NCBI GenBank assembly: GCA_947629135.1
Contig: CANRCN010000005.1
Span: forward strand, 1 to 37,523
Direction: 5' to 3'
DNA length: 37,523 nt
Origin: an uncultured Bacilli bacterium
GTDB taxonomy: Bacteria; Bacillota_I; Bacilli_A; RF39; UBA660
Shown here: piece after piece, positions 1 through 8,314 of the stretch
Numbering within the stretch: the stretch's first letter is position 1
Layout: each line of letters begins with the position of its first letter
Position numbers and translations under genes: made by a program
Notes under the pieces: generated by a model
The model's database searches: none
What the model saw: the letters and a program-made list of their open reading frames with translations, nothing else
What the model was told of the DNA's origin: nothing

Positions 1-10
1 TGTGGTATAT

Positions 11-16
11 TATAAT
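11..16 (+). promoter_or_regulatory. Possible -10 box upstream of the aminopeptidase gene
   Basis: TATAAT lies 60 bases before the aminopeptidase start. The window begins too close to it to show a -35 box, so this is a weak call. A transcript from here would carry the hairpin at 23-55 near its 5' end. Confidence 0.4.
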
Positions 17-22
17 TAGTAT

Positions 23-68
23 ACATAAAATACTCCTTTCCAAGATATTTTATGTAACAAAGAAAGGA
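23..68 (+). promoter_or_regulatory. Leader hairpin whose loop is complementary to the Shine-Dalgarno
   Basis: A perfect 10-bp inverted repeat (ACATAAAATA at 23-32, TATTTTATGT at 46-55) encloses a 13-base loop. Bases 34-40 of the loop read TCCTTTC, the exact complement of the Shine-Dalgarno GAAAGGA at 62-68. The RNA could form a loop-to-SD pseudoknot that hides the ribosome site of the aminopeptidase gene. The stem and the complementarity are visible; a regulatory role is inference. Confidence 0.4.
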
Positions 69-76
69 ATGTTAAA

Positions 77-1183
77 ATGGAAAGAATAGAAAAGTTAAGT
101 GAAATTATTGTTAATCATAGTATTAAAGTTAAAGAAAAAGAAAAAGTTTTAATTACTTATCAAAGTAATGAGACAATGCCATTAGTTAGAAGCTTAGTTG
201 ATGATATTTTAAAACATAAAGGAATACCAACTATTAAATATATTGATCCTGAGATAAGTAATTTGGTTAAAGAAAATTTGAATGAAGATATAATCGAAAA
301 TAAGAAAAATACTTTAAAGTTTGAAGTAGAGGAGTATGATTCATTTATTCAAATTAGATATACATTGAGTGATTATTATGATCGAAATGTTGATAATGAA
401 ATGAATAATAAATTAAAGAAAGCATTAAGTAAATATAAAGATATTCAAGTAAATAAGAAAAAATGGGTCTTATTAAATTATCCTAGTCCAATTGATGCTT
501 ATAAGGCTAGAATGACAAATAAAAAATTCTTTGATTTTGCTTTTGATGTTATGACTGTTGATTATGATATGATGTATAAAGATATGTTACCTCTTAAAAA
601 ATTAATGGAGAAGACTGATAAAGTTCGAATTAAGGGTGAAAATACTGATATCACATTTAGTATTAAAGGACTTCCAGCAATTATATGTGCAGGTGAATCT
701 AATATTCCAGATGGTGAAGTGTTTACAGCACCTGTCAAGGATAGTGTCAATGGAACAATTACCTTTAATACAGAATCTCCTTATGATGGATATGTTTTTG
801 AAGAAGTTAGCTTGACATTTAAAGATGGTAAAATAACAGAAGCTAAGTGTAAAAATAATTCTGAAAAATTAAATGAAATTTTAAATACAGATGAAGGAGC
901 TAGATATGTTGGAGAATTTTCATTTGGCTTAAATCCTAAAATATTAACACCTATTGGAGATATTTTATATGATGAAAAGATTGGTGGAAGTATTCACTTT
1001 ACACCTGGATCAGCTTATAAAGAATGTTTTAATGGAAACACTTCAGATATTCATTGGGATATGGTTTTGATTCAAAGAAAAGATTATGGTGGAGGAGAAA
1101 TCTATTTTGATGATGTTTTAATAAGAAAAGATGGCTTGTTTGTTCTTCCTGAACTTGAAAATTTAAATTATGATTTAAGATAA
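77..1183 (+). CDS. ampS: M29-family metalloaminopeptidase
   Basis: Cytoplasmic two-metal aminopeptidase of peptidase family M29 (AmpS/AmpT/PepS), which removes N-terminal residues from peptides. The 368 residues lack a signal peptide. The C-terminal half carries the family's metal-site motifs: Glu214 in NIPDGEVF, Glu280 in GEFSFGLNP, His307 and Tyr314 in IHFTPGSAY, and His326/Asp328 in SDIHWD. The protein is somewhat shorter than the roughly 410 residues usual for the family. The ATG is preceded by GAAAGGA with good spacing. The gene seems to stand alone, with a terminator directly behind it. Assigning metal ligands by comparison with the Thermus enzyme is established family knowledge; substrate preference cannot be read from the sequence. 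Confidence 0.9.
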   Translation: MERIEKLSEIIVNHSIKVKEKEKVLITYQSNETMPLVRSLVDDILKHKGIPTIKYIDPEISNLVKENLNEDIIENKKNTLKFEVEEYDSFIQIRYTLSDYYDRNVDNEMNNKLKKALSKYKDIQVNKKKWVLLNYPSPIDAYKARMTNKKFFDFAFDVMTVDYDMMYKDMLPLKKLMEKTDKVRIKGENTDITFSIKGLPAIICAGESNIPDGEVFTAPVKDSVNGTITFNTESPYDGYVFEEVSLTFKDGKITEAKCKNNSEKLNEILNTDEGARYVGEFSFGLNPKILTPIGDILYDEKIGGSIHFTPGSAYKECFNGNTSDIHWDMVLIQRKDYGGGEIYFDDVLIRKDGLFVLPELENLNYDLR

Positions 1184-1207
1184 TAAGAATAATTTATTAT
1201 CTTTTTT
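1177..1207 (+). terminator. Rho-independent terminator of the aminopeptidase gene
   Basis: AAGATAATAA (1177-1186) pairs perfectly with TTATTATCTT (1194-1203) and a T run continues to 1207. The stem includes the aminopeptidase stop codon. It is AT-only apart from one G-C pair. Confidence 0.7.
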
Positions 1208-1215
1208 CTTGTCAA

Positions 1216-1252
1216 TTTGATTGTATCAAACTATTATTTATGTTATTATAAT
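1216..1252 (+). promoter_or_regulatory. Possible dnaI promoter with a small palindrome
   Basis: TATAAT at 1247-1252 is a good -10 box about 24 bases before the dnaI start. No good -35 box sits at 17 bp. Instead a perfect palindrome, TTTGAT-TGT-ATCAAA (1216-1230), covers that position and could be an operator. The -10 call is moderate and the operator call is speculative. Confidence 0.4.
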
Positions 1253-1275
1253 TATGAATGGTTTAGGAGGTCGTG

Positions 1276-2184
1276 ATGGAGAAGTTAGCATTTAAAAATA
1301 AAAATGAAAATTTACTTAAAGTTAGTTTCTCAAAAGCTTTAGCAGATGATGATTTTAAAGAATTAGTTGATACTTTAGATATAGATTCAAATGTTAAAAT
1401 GTGTTATACATCAAGATTAATGGAAGCTAGTAAAGAGTATAAAAATTGTAAACATTGTAAATCATTACTTGCTTGTAAAAATACTATTAAAGGAACTTGT
1501 TTGACTCCTAAAGTCTTAGGAGAAGGTTTAATATTTTCTTATGTAAAATGTCCATATAAGATAGAAATGGAAGAAAAAAATGCTTATTCTAAAAATATTT
1601 ATTTTTTTGAAATGCCACCTATTTTAAAAGAAGCTTGTTTTAAAAATATATATAAGGATGATAAGAATAGACTTGAAATAGTTAAAAAAATAAAGAATTT
1701 TTATGATAAATATAAAAATGGAGAAAGTGTTAAGGGAATTTATTTAACAGGCAATTTTGGATCTGGAAAATCTTATTTAATAGCAGCTTTATTTAATGAA
1801 CTTGCTAAACTTGGTCGAAAGAGTGCAATTATTTATTTTCCTGAATTTTTAAGAAGTTTAAAGGCTGGTTTTGGTGATGGAGATGAATATAAAGAATTAT
1901 TTGATAGCATTATGAAAGTACCTCTTCTTTTAATTGATGATATTGGAGCTGAACGCCTAACAGATTGGGCCAGAGATGAGATATTAGGAACTATTTTACA
2001 ATATAGAACTGATTATAAATTACCAACTTTCTTTACGTCAAATCTTAATTTAAAAGAATTAGAAAGTCATTTACAAATAACAAATGCTTCTTATAATAAA
2101 GTAAAAGCAAGAAGAATTATGGAAAGAATTAATTATTTAAGTGAAGAAGTAACTTTAATAGGGGTTAATAGAAGGAGTGAATGA
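1276..2184 (+). CDS. dnaI: Primosomal protein DnaI (helicase loader)
   Basis: AAA+ ATPase that loads the replicative helicase at origins and restart sites. Residue numbers count from a GTG at 1273; I prefer the ATG one codon later because AGGAGG (1265-1270) is then correctly spaced. The N-terminal region has the DnaI zinc-binding cluster (Cys59, Cys62, Cys68, Cys76, Cys93 are candidates). The AAA+ domain has Walker A GNFGSGKS (160-167), Walker B LLLIDD (218-223) and a sensor-1-like FFTSNLNL. Length of about 300 residues matches the family. The RNB-domain gene begins one base after the stop, so the two are likely translated together; in Bacillus dnaI instead follows dnaB. Confidence 0.93.
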   Translation: MEKLAFKNKNENLLKVSFSKALADDDFKELVDTLDIDSNVKMCYTSRLMEASKEYKNCKHCKSLLACKNTIKGTCLTPKVLGEGLIFSYVKCPYKIEMEEKNAYSKNIYFFEMPPILKEACFKNIYKDDKNRLEIVKKIKNFYDKYKNGESVKGIYLTGNFGSGKSYLIAALFNELAKLGRKSAIIYFPEFLRSLKAGFGDGDEYKELFDSIMKVPLLLIDDIGAERLTDWARDEILGTILQYRTDYKLPTFFTSNLNLKELESHLQITNASYNKVKARRIMERINYLSEEVTLIGVNRRSE

Positions 2185-2185
2185 A

Positions 2186-4036
2186 ATGGATAAGAGTTTG
2201 TCAAGAATTGAAGAAAAAATATATGAATCATCGGATGTTTTATCTTGTATGAAGAATCTGAAACTTGACGTTGACTCTTATTTTTCATATATGTTAGATA
2301 TCCTTAAAGAAGAAATAATAGATTATAGAGAAGGATATGATTATACTAATTTAAAGAAAGTTGCTAATTACATAAAACATACTTATAACAAATTGAATTT
2401 GACAACGAAAGGGAATTATCGTAAAGAGATAATAAGTATTATTAGAATTTATAAGAAAATGACTTTAGTTGATAATTTTGAAGATGCCGAAGTATTTTAT
2501 TCAGTTGCAAATACTTTAGAAAGTTTATTTAGAACTTTTAATAAAGAAGAAATTGATGATATACCTGAAGATGCTGAAAGTCCTTATATTCCTTTGCTTA
2601 TTGATTATTTATTCGTTTCTTTAAAATTAGAATATATTGATAAAATATTAAAAATAGAACCTAATATTTTAAATATAAAAATAGATAATAAGCCTTTGTT
2701 TGAAATGGTAATAGATTATTATTTAAAGAGTTTATTAAATGAAGATAATTATCAAATATTATTTTATGAAAGAATAATTAATAAGTTTTTAATAAATGAT
2801 AATTTTAAATTAGAAGATAGTATAAAAGATGTTGTTATTAAAAAAATTATTAAATTTCTTAATACTAAAAAGTTAGATAGTTTAAAATTAAATGATATTA
2901 AGATGATAATTGAAAGTATTCGTGATAAGAAGGATTTATTTAGAATGTTTCATATTAATCTTTTAAATGTTTCTATAAGTGCTAAAGAACAAGAAAAGTT
3001 GGCTTTTGATAAAAGTTTAAGTAATAGAGTTAAGTTAAATGATTATATAATCACGATTGATGATGATACAACAACTGTTTTAGATGATGGAATATCTGTT
3101 TCTTTTTTAGAGAATGGAAATATTTTATTTAAAGTTCATATAGCAGATCCTTTAGCTATTTTAGATTATAATTCACCTTTAATAGAAGATGCTAAATTGA
3201 AAACAACAACTATTTATTTAGAAGATAAACAATTACCTATGATAGATTATTCATTAGTTTCAAATGATTTAGCTTTGGTAGAAGGACAAGATAGATATGC
3301 TAAAACTTTTTGCTTTGAATGTGATAAGTCTGGTAATATTTTAAGAACATATTTTTTAAATACTATTGTCAATGTTAGTAAGAGAGAATCATATAAATCA
3401 ATCGATGCTTTATATAATAAAGGCGGTAATAATAAAAAAGAAGAGGAAGTTTTGTTATTTTTAGAAACATTTATAAGTAGACTTAAACATGATTTTAAAA
3501 GAGTTGAAAGATTTATTGAGTATGAAGCTTCAACTGATATTTTAGAGAAGAAGGCTAAGATTGGAGGATTTGCAACTAATTTAGTTACTTACTCCATGTT
3601 ATTAACTGGTAAAACTGTTGCGGATTGGTTTAGTAAAAATGGTTATCCTTATTTGTATAGATGTCATTTGTTAGATGAAAGAAATAGAGAATTAGTAGAA
3701 GGTATCATTAATAGTTTAACTAATAATATTTGTTTAAAAGATTTAAATAATTTAAAAGGAAATACTCCTAAATCATTTTATTCTAGGACTAATATGGGAC
3801 ATTTTGGACTTGGATTTCAGGCTTATTCTCATGTTACTAGTCCTTTAAGAAGATATTCTGATATTATAAATATGAAGTCTCTTGATATGTGTTATTTTAA
3901 AAGATCAACTGATAATGAAATAGAGAGGTTAGATAAAGAAATTGATCAAATTTTTCCATATTTAAATTTAGAAAGAAATACTGTTGAGGATTATGTTAGA
4001 AATTATGAGCAAGAAAAAGTAAAAAAATTATTGTAA
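2186..4036 (+). CDS. RNB-domain protein (RNase II/R family), catalytic site altered
   Basis: The C-terminal part (from about residue 260) is an RNB domain: TIDDDTTTVLDDG (290-302 from the ATG at 2186), VHIADP (317-322), and the hallmark HVTSPLRRYSD (549-559), which contains the RNA-gripping arginine. In E. coli RNase II four Asp (201, 207, 209, 210) hold the catalytic metals. Aligned by eye, they become Asp292, Val298, Asp300 and Asp301, so one ligand is missing. The first 260 residues do not look like cold-shock domains and no S1 domain follows. I chose the ATG at 2186 over an in-frame GTG at 2177 because GGAG (2174-2177) is then 8 bases upstream. The gene is likely cotranscribed with dnaI. 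It may be a weak exonuclease or an RNA-binding pseudoenzyme. Confidence 0.8.
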   Translation: MDKSLSRIEEKIYESSDVLSCMKNLKLDVDSYFSYMLDILKEEIIDYREGYDYTNLKKVANYIKHTYNKLNLTTKGNYRKEIISIIRIYKKMTLVDNFEDAEVFYSVANTLESLFRTFNKEEIDDIPEDAESPYIPLLIDYLFVSLKLEYIDKILKIEPNILNIKIDNKPLFEMVIDYYLKSLLNEDNYQILFYERIINKFLINDNFKLEDSIKDVVIKKIIKFLNTKKLDSLKLNDIKMIIESIRDKKDLFRMFHINLLNVSISAKEQEKLAFDKSLSNRVKLNDYIITIDDDTTTVLDDGISVSFLENGNILFKVHIADPLAILDYNSPLIEDAKLKTTTIYLEDKQLPMIDYSLVSNDLALVEGQDRYAKTFCFECDKSGNILRTYFLNTIVNVSKRESYKSIDALYNKGGNNKKEEEVLLFLETFISRLKHDFKRVERFIEYEASTDILEKKAKIGGFATNLVTYSMLLTGKTVADWFSKNGYPYLYRCHLLDERNRELVEGIINSLTNNICLKDLNNLKGNTPKSFYSRTNMGHFGLGFQAYSHVTSPLRRYSDIINMKSLDMCYFKRSTDNEIERLDKEIDQIFPYLNLERNTVEDYVRNYEQEKVKKLL

Positions 4037-4085
4037 ATTCTTTAATTTTGTTGTATACTTATATAAAGTAAAGGAGAGCTGTGAA

Positions 4086-4844
4086 ATGGAAGAAAAAAAG
4101 GATAGTAAAGGGCTTTTAATAGGTATAATAGCTTTTGTTGCAGGAGTCATTTTTGTAAGTTATGGAGCAATTAGTCTATTAAATTCTAATAAAACCCCTA
4201 CACCAGATGATAATAATCAAGAGGTAGAACAAGATACTGATGAGCCTAGTGTTTCTATAACTGAGGATGGTGTTAAAAATTGGTTAACAGATAATGCAAA
4301 GTTTATAGAATACTTTACAGACTATAATAAGGATTTTGATTTAGGTTCAATGGATCCTGTTAGTATTAGTAATGTGTTTGGATGGTATTTTGTTTTTTGT
4401 TATAATCATGGTGAAGGAGAAGCTTTAAGCAATAGTAAGTATACTTCTAAATATACTATGTCAATAAAAGATGTAGATACGTTTATGAGTAAGTATTTAG
4501 CAATACCAGCAACAATAATTGATGTTGAAAAAATTGATTTTAGTAAAGATGTTTTTAATTTTACTAAAGATGATAACAATTATTATGTTGAGGTTGCAGC
4601 AACTGGTTTAGATCCTATTCAAAATTGTGTTTTAAACGATGTTAATGTTGTATCTGATAGTGATGTTGAAGTTACTTATGGAGTTATGGAACTTGGTAAA
4701 ACTTGTGAAAATAAAAGTGATGAATGCTATACAAAGAAAAGAAAGTTAACTCTACGTAAAGCTGATGATGGATTTACAATTTTATCTGCTGCTGATGTAA
4801 AAGAAGAAGCTGATAACAATCAATCTAATGAAGAGAACAAATAA
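4086..4844 (+). CDS. Membrane-anchored extracytoplasmic protein of unknown function
   Basis: I do not recognise this 252-residue protein. A short charged N-terminus precedes one hydrophobic segment (about residues 10-33). A low-complexity linker rich in Asn, Asp, Thr and Pro follows, then a soluble domain of about 180 residues that should lie outside the membrane. The domain has several cysteines, including a CENKSDEC pair, which may form disulfides. There is no lipobox at the N-terminal segment. A strong AAGGAGAG lies upstream of the ATG. It starts 49 bases after the RNB gene and could be read through from it. A terminator-like hairpin follows. Confidence 0.7.
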   Translation: MEEKKDSKGLLIGIIAFVAGVIFVSYGAISLLNSNKTPTPDDNNQEVEQDTDEPSVSITEDGVKNWLTDNAKFIEYFTDYNKDFDLGSMDPVSISNVFGWYFVFCYNHGEGEALSNSKYTSKYTMSIKDVDTFMSKYLAIPATIIDVEKIDFSKDVFNFTKDDNNYYVEVAATGLDPIQNCVLNDVNVVSDSDVEVTYGVMELGKTCENKSDECYTKKRKLTLRKADDGFTILSAADVKEEADNNQSNEENK

Positions 4845-4857
4845 GAGAAAAGTTAAT

Positions 4858-4913
4858 AGGTTTTAGTTTTAAGAAACAAATGTTTACTGACTGCTAAAAC
4901 CTTTGTCTTATTT
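4858..4913 (+). terminator. Terminator-like hairpin
   Basis: AGGTTTTAG (4858-4866) pairs perfectly with CTAAAACCT (4894-4902), followed by a T-rich but interrupted tail. The loop holds a second small hairpin (AAAC 4874-4877 with GTTT 4882-4885). It sits between two anchored-protein genes and could end or attenuate transcription. Confidence 0.6.
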
Positions 4914-4931
4914 TAAAAGGAGAAATTAATT

Positions 4932-5537
4932 GTGAAAAGTATTAAAAATATAATAATTGGAGTTTTGACTATATTACTTATAATATCTCTAACTTATATT
5001 TGTTATGATAAATTTTTAAATAAAAATAATATATCTGATAATAATGAAGATGAGGTAGATAATAATATAGAGAATGATTATGATATCTATAAAAATAATT
5101 TTATAAATATTAGAGATGAATATTATGCAGAAGTAAAAAATAAAGCATATTTTTCAAGAGATTCACATACATCTATAGGATTAGATAATAAAGGAACTTT
5201 ATATTATTTAAGTGATAATAATAAAGATATAATTGCAACTAATGTTCTAGATTATGAGTTTTTATATTCAGGTAATGGTGGACAGAAATATTTGTACTTT
5301 ATAAGAGAAGATGGAACGGTTAGTTCAACTGATATTTATATAATTCCTAGTAATGATAATGAATTACATTTTGATAAAAATAATATGAATATTCAAGATA
5401 ATATTGGAGGATATATAAATATAATTGGATTTATTGAAGGTATAGTTTCAACTTGTGGAGATGAAATTTGTGATGATGCTGCTTCTCCGATGTTTGTTGA
5501 TATAAATGGTAATATGTATAATATAAATATTAATTAA
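4932..5537 (+). CDS. Small membrane-anchored protein of unknown function
   Basis: I do not recognise this 201-residue protein. It has one N-terminal hydrophobic segment (about residues 5-25), an Asn/Asp/Glu-rich linker, and an extracytoplasmic domain of about 140 residues with repeated beta-like stretches (KGTLYYLSDNN, GTVSSTDIYI, DINGNMYNI). Two cysteines near the end (TCGDEICDD) could form a disulfide. The start is GTG, 9 bases after AAGGAG (4917-4922). Its plan matches the preceding gene (anchor, acidic linker, small domain), so the two may act together. A clear terminator follows. Confidence 0.65.
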   Translation: MKSIKNIIIGVLTILLIISLTYICYDKFLNKNNISDNNEDEVDNNIENDYDIYKNNFINIRDEYYAEVKNKAYFSRDSHTSIGLDNKGTLYYLSDNNKDIIATNVLDYEFLYSGNGGQKYLYFIREDGTVSSTDIYIIPSNDNELHFDKNNMNIQDNIGGYINIIGFIEGIVSTCGDEICDDAASPMFVDINGNMYNININ

Positions 5538-5543
5538 AAATAT

Positions 5544-5572
5544 AATTAGATTTAAAAGTCTAATTTTTTTTT
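5544..5572 (+). terminator. Rho-independent terminator
   Basis: AATTAGA (5544-5550) pairs with TCTAATT (5559-5565), with seven T residues to 5572. It separates the anchored-protein gene from the spoVA operon. Confidence 0.8.
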
Positions 5573-5616
5573 GTATAAAATTACCAATTTAGTTAATAAT
5601 AAAAGTGGTGAATGAT

Positions 5617-6060
5617 ATGGAAAAAAAATTATATAACAAATTAGTAATGGATCATAAACCAAAAGAAAAAAGAGGTCAGAATGCCTTTATCGCTTTTGTA
5701 GTTGGTGGTTTAATGGGAGTAATTGGTCAACTTTTAGTTGAATTTTATTCTTATTATTTGAATATATCATCAAGTGATGCTTCTGTTTTTATGATAGTAA
5801 CTCTTATCTTTTTTGCTAGTTTATTTACAGCTTTAGGTTTTTTTGATAAATGGGTTAAATTTGCAAGATGTGGTCTTATTATTCCAATTACAGGATTTGC
5901 TCATTCCATGACTAGTGCTGCAATTGAATATAAAAAAGAAGGATTTGTAACAGGACTTGGAGCTAATATGTTTAAGTTAGCGGGAACAGTTATTATTTAT
6001 GGTGTAGTTTCTGCCTATATCTTTGGGTTTATAAGATTAATTATTATGGGAGGAGCATAG
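5617..6060 (+). CDS. spoVAC: Stage V sporulation protein AC
   Basis: Integral membrane subunit of the SpoVA channel, which moves dipicolinic acid into the forespore and out at germination. The 147 residues contain several hydrophobic helices and typical family stretches such as FVVGGLMGVIGQ and GFAHSMTSAAIEYKKEG. I place the start at the ATG with GTGGTGA just upstream (5605-5611); two in-frame GTG codons at 5605 and 5608 are part of that Shine-Dalgarno. It is the first gene of spoVAC-spoVAD-spoVAE, one base before spoVAD. The genes spoVAA, spoVAB and spoVAF are not adjacent; many Bacillota have only the C-D-E core. Confidence 0.93.
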   Translation: MEKKLYNKLVMDHKPKEKRGQNAFIAFVVGGLMGVIGQLLVEFYSYYLNISSSDASVFMIVTLIFFASLFTALGFFDKWVKFARCGLIIPITGFAHSMTSAAIEYKKEGFVTGLGANMFKLAGTVIIYGVVSAYIFGFIRLIIMGGA

Positions 6061-6061
6061 T

Positions 6062-7057
6062 ATGACAACTAAGTATAAAAATGTTTATATTGAAGATGTA
6101 GCAACAGTGGTTGGACCTTATGAAGCTAAAGGACCACTTGGAAAAAGATTTGATAAAAAGTATACAGATATGTACTTTGGAAAAGATAGCCTAGAAAGTG
6201 CTGAAGTTAAACTTATGACAGATAGCATTGATTTAGTTTTAAAAAAGACTAAAAAAGAAAAATCTGATGTTGACGTATTTATAGCAGGAGACTTGCAGAA
6301 TCAAATAACAGCAAGTTGTTATGCAGCAAGAGAACTTTCACGACCATTTTTGGGAATTTATAGTGCTTGTGCTACTAATACAGAAGGCTTAATAATAGCT
6401 TCTAATTTAATTGAAAGTAAAACTTGTGATAAGGTGTTAGTTAGTGTTAGTAGTCATAATATGGTATCTGAAAAACAATTTAGAAATCCAACAGAATATG
6501 GGGCTCCAAAACCTGGAACAGCTACTTTTACAGCAACGGGAGGAGCTAGCTGCTTACTTAGTGATTCTAAAGGAAAAGTTCGAATCGAAAGTTCTACTAT
6601 TGGAATACCTGTTGATATGGAGCAAACTGATCCATTACACATGGGAAGTGTTATGGCTCCAGCCGCTGCAGAGACAATAAGTAAACATTTAAGTGATTTA
6701 GATAGAACTATTGATGATTATGATTTAATTTTAACAGGAGATTTAGGTCAATTTGGAAAAGAAATTTTAAAAGATTACTTATTGAAAGAATACAACATTG
6801 ATTTGAAAAATAAGTATAATGATTGTGGAGTTATGCTTTATGATTTAAAAGAACAAAAAGATGTTCAAGCTGGAGGATCAGGTCCAGTTTGTAGTGCCTT
6901 AGTAGTTTATTCTGATATTATTAAAAAGTTAGAAAAAAAAGAATTAAAGAGAGTTTTATATGTAGCAACTGGGGCTTTATTTAATCCAACTATGGTTTTT
7001 CAAAAAGAAAATATTTTAAGTATAGCTCATGCTATTAGTTTGGAGAGTGTCGAATGA
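6062..7057 (+). CDS. spoVAD: Stage V sporulation protein AD
   Basis: Soluble, membrane-associated subunit of the SpoVA complex that binds dipicolinic acid; it has a thiolase-like fold. The 331 residues match the family length (about 338 in B. subtilis). Typical stretches include FIAGDLQNQITASCYAARE, GIYSACATNTEG around the position of the thiolase cysteine, and GDLGQFGKEIL. The Shine-Dalgarno GGGAGGAG lies inside the end of spoVAC. The last four bases overlap the spoVAE start (ATGA), which implies translational coupling. Confidence 0.95.
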   Translation: MTTKYKNVYIEDVATVVGPYEAKGPLGKRFDKKYTDMYFGKDSLESAEVKLMTDSIDLVLKKTKKEKSDVDVFIAGDLQNQITASCYAARELSRPFLGIYSACATNTEGLIIASNLIESKTCDKVLVSVSSHNMVSEKQFRNPTEYGAPKPGTATFTATGGASCLLSDSKGKVRIESSTIGIPVDMEQTDPLHMGSVMAPAAAETISKHLSDLDRTIDDYDLILTGDLGQFGKEILKDYLLKEYNIDLKNKYNDCGVMLYDLKEQKDVQAGGSGPVCSALVVYSDIIKKLEKKELKRVLYVATGALFNPTMVFQKENILSIAHAISLESVE

Positions 7058-7404
7058 TTTATATATATTCATTTTTATTTGCTGGAGCAGTGTGTCTGAT
7101 TGCTCAACTTATATTAGATAATACCAAATTAACCCCAGGACATATTACTAGTATGTTTGTAATAATTGGATCAGCTCTTGATATTTTTAATATTTATGAT
7201 TTAATAGTTGCTCATGTTGGAGCTGGAGCTTTAGTTCCAATTACTTCATTTGGTCATTTATTAATTCATGGAGGTTTAGTAAGAGCTTCAGAAGTTGGTT
7301 TTATGGGACTGGCAATGGGAGTTTTTGATTTAACAGCTTCTGGTATTACATCAGCTATTTTCTTTGCTTTTATATTCTCTTTATTCTTTAGACCAAAAGA
7401 TTAA
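7054..7404 (+). CDS. spoVAE: Stage V sporulation protein AE
   Basis: Small integral membrane subunit of the SpoVA dipicolinate channel (the SpoVAEB type). The 116 residues are almost wholly hydrophobic, with the family stretches KLTPGHITSMFVIIG, PITSFGHLL and RASEVGFMGLAMGVF. The start overlaps the spoVAD stop by ATGA. A perfect hairpin terminator begins inside the last codons, closing the operon. Confidence 0.94.
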   Translation: MIYIYSFLFAGAVCLIAQLILDNTKLTPGHITSMFVIIGSALDIFNIYDLIVAHVGAGALVPITSFGHLLIHGGLVRASEVGFMGLAMGVFDLTASGITSAIFFAFIFSLFFRPKD

Positions 7405-7430
7405 ACAAGTTATGAACTTGTTTTTCTTTA
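7403..7430 (+). terminator. Terminator of the spoVA operon
   Basis: AAACAAGTT (7403-7411) and AACTTGTTT (7415-7423) form a perfect 9-bp stem with an ATG triloop, followed by a T-rich tail. Confidence 0.85.
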
Positions 7431-7575
7431 TATTAAATTAAAAGTTATAGAATAAGGATTTTTCTTTTTTCGACATTTATCATGACAATTATATCAAATT
7501 TAATTTGGTTTATATTATAAACTTTACTATCTTATAATTGTATTAGAAATAAAAAAATATTTTATTTAAAGAACT

Positions 7576-7603
7576 TTGACTTTTCTTAAATTTATGCTAG
7601 AAT
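7576..7603 (+). promoter_or_regulatory. SigA-type promoter of the gene at 7622
   Basis: TTGACT (7576-7581), a 16-bp spacer, then TAGAAT (7598-7603) with an extended -10 TG at 7595-7596. The expected leader is only about a dozen bases and includes the GAGGG ribosome site. The rest of 7431-7575 shows only AT-rich sequence and short palindromes. Confidence 0.7.
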
Positions 7604-7621
7604 AAAATTAAGTGAGGGATT

Positions 7622-8314
7622 ATGAAAGAAGTAGAAAGAGAATTTAAGGAAATTAAGAAAGAATTTTCTAAATGTTATAGTAAAAATAAAGTTACTAAAA
7701 AATTATCATGGCTAAGTTTACCTATATCCATAACAATCTTTGTTATGAGTAGATTAATTATTCCTTTAGGCTTTTTAAACGTAATTCCCATTCTTCTAGC
7801 ATTTTTAAATTTTTTAGTTATACCAACATTTAAGATACTTAAAAAAATAAAACATTTAACTACTACTATTAAAAATAATAAATTAGATTTAGAATTTGAA
7901 AAAATACAAGATATATATTATGAAATAAAAAACTTTTATAGTATAAGTGAAATATCTGATAAATATCTATGGATTTCTTTCTTTACTGTTATTATCTCAA
8001 TTTTGGGAATAGTTTTTAGTGATTATGTGAATTTATTAATTTATTTGTTACCAATTATATCTGTTTCTTTGTTAACCAGTTTGGGTTTATCAGTTAAAGA
8101 AATGAATGAGGCTCAAAGAGAAATAAAAGATATTGGAAAGATAGTTTTAGAGCTTGAAGAAATAGAAGCTAATAAAATAATAAATGAAAAAGAATTAAAT
8201 AAATTTTTTGAATTAGAGACACATAAGAATAATGATTTTGATTATCAAAATACTAATGAACTAACTTTTAATGAAAAGTCTAAAGTATTAAAAAAGGGTT
8301 CAAGATTTTTCTAA
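7622..8314 (+). CDS. Membrane protein of unknown function, four predicted TM helices
   Basis: I do not recognise this 230-residue protein. A basic, probably helical N-terminus (1-28) precedes two hydrophobic helices (about 29-46 and 48-70), a charged helical segment (72-115), two more helices (about 116-133 and 137-156), and a charged C-terminal tail with coiled-coil character (157-200). Both ends should be cytoplasmic. It has its own SigA-like promoter and a GAGGG ribosome site. Its 3' end overlaps the convergent carboxypeptidase gene by 15 bases. Confidence 0.65.
   Translation: MKEVEREFKEIKKEFSKCYSKNKVTKKLSWLSLPISITIFVMSRLIIPLGFLNVIPILLAFLNFLVIPTFKILKKIKHLTTTIKNNKLDLEFEKIQDIYYEIKNFYSISEISDKYLWISFFTVIISILGIVFSDYVNLLIYLLPIISVSLLTSLGLSVKEMNEAQREIKDIGKIVLELEEIEANKIINEKELNKFFELETHKNNDFDYQNTNELTFNEKSKVLKKGSRFF

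Noticed and set aside
5573-5601. GTATA (5573-5577) and AATAATA (5595-5601) as a sigma-G type promoter for spoVA
   Set aside because: The transcript start would fall on the Shine-Dalgarno of spoVAC. The match is loose in such AT-rich DNA.
6444-6680. Open frame of 78 codons inside spoVAD, and another on the opposite strand at 6454-6642
   Set aside because: Both lie wholly inside the well-supported spoVAD gene and have no ribosome site or homology.
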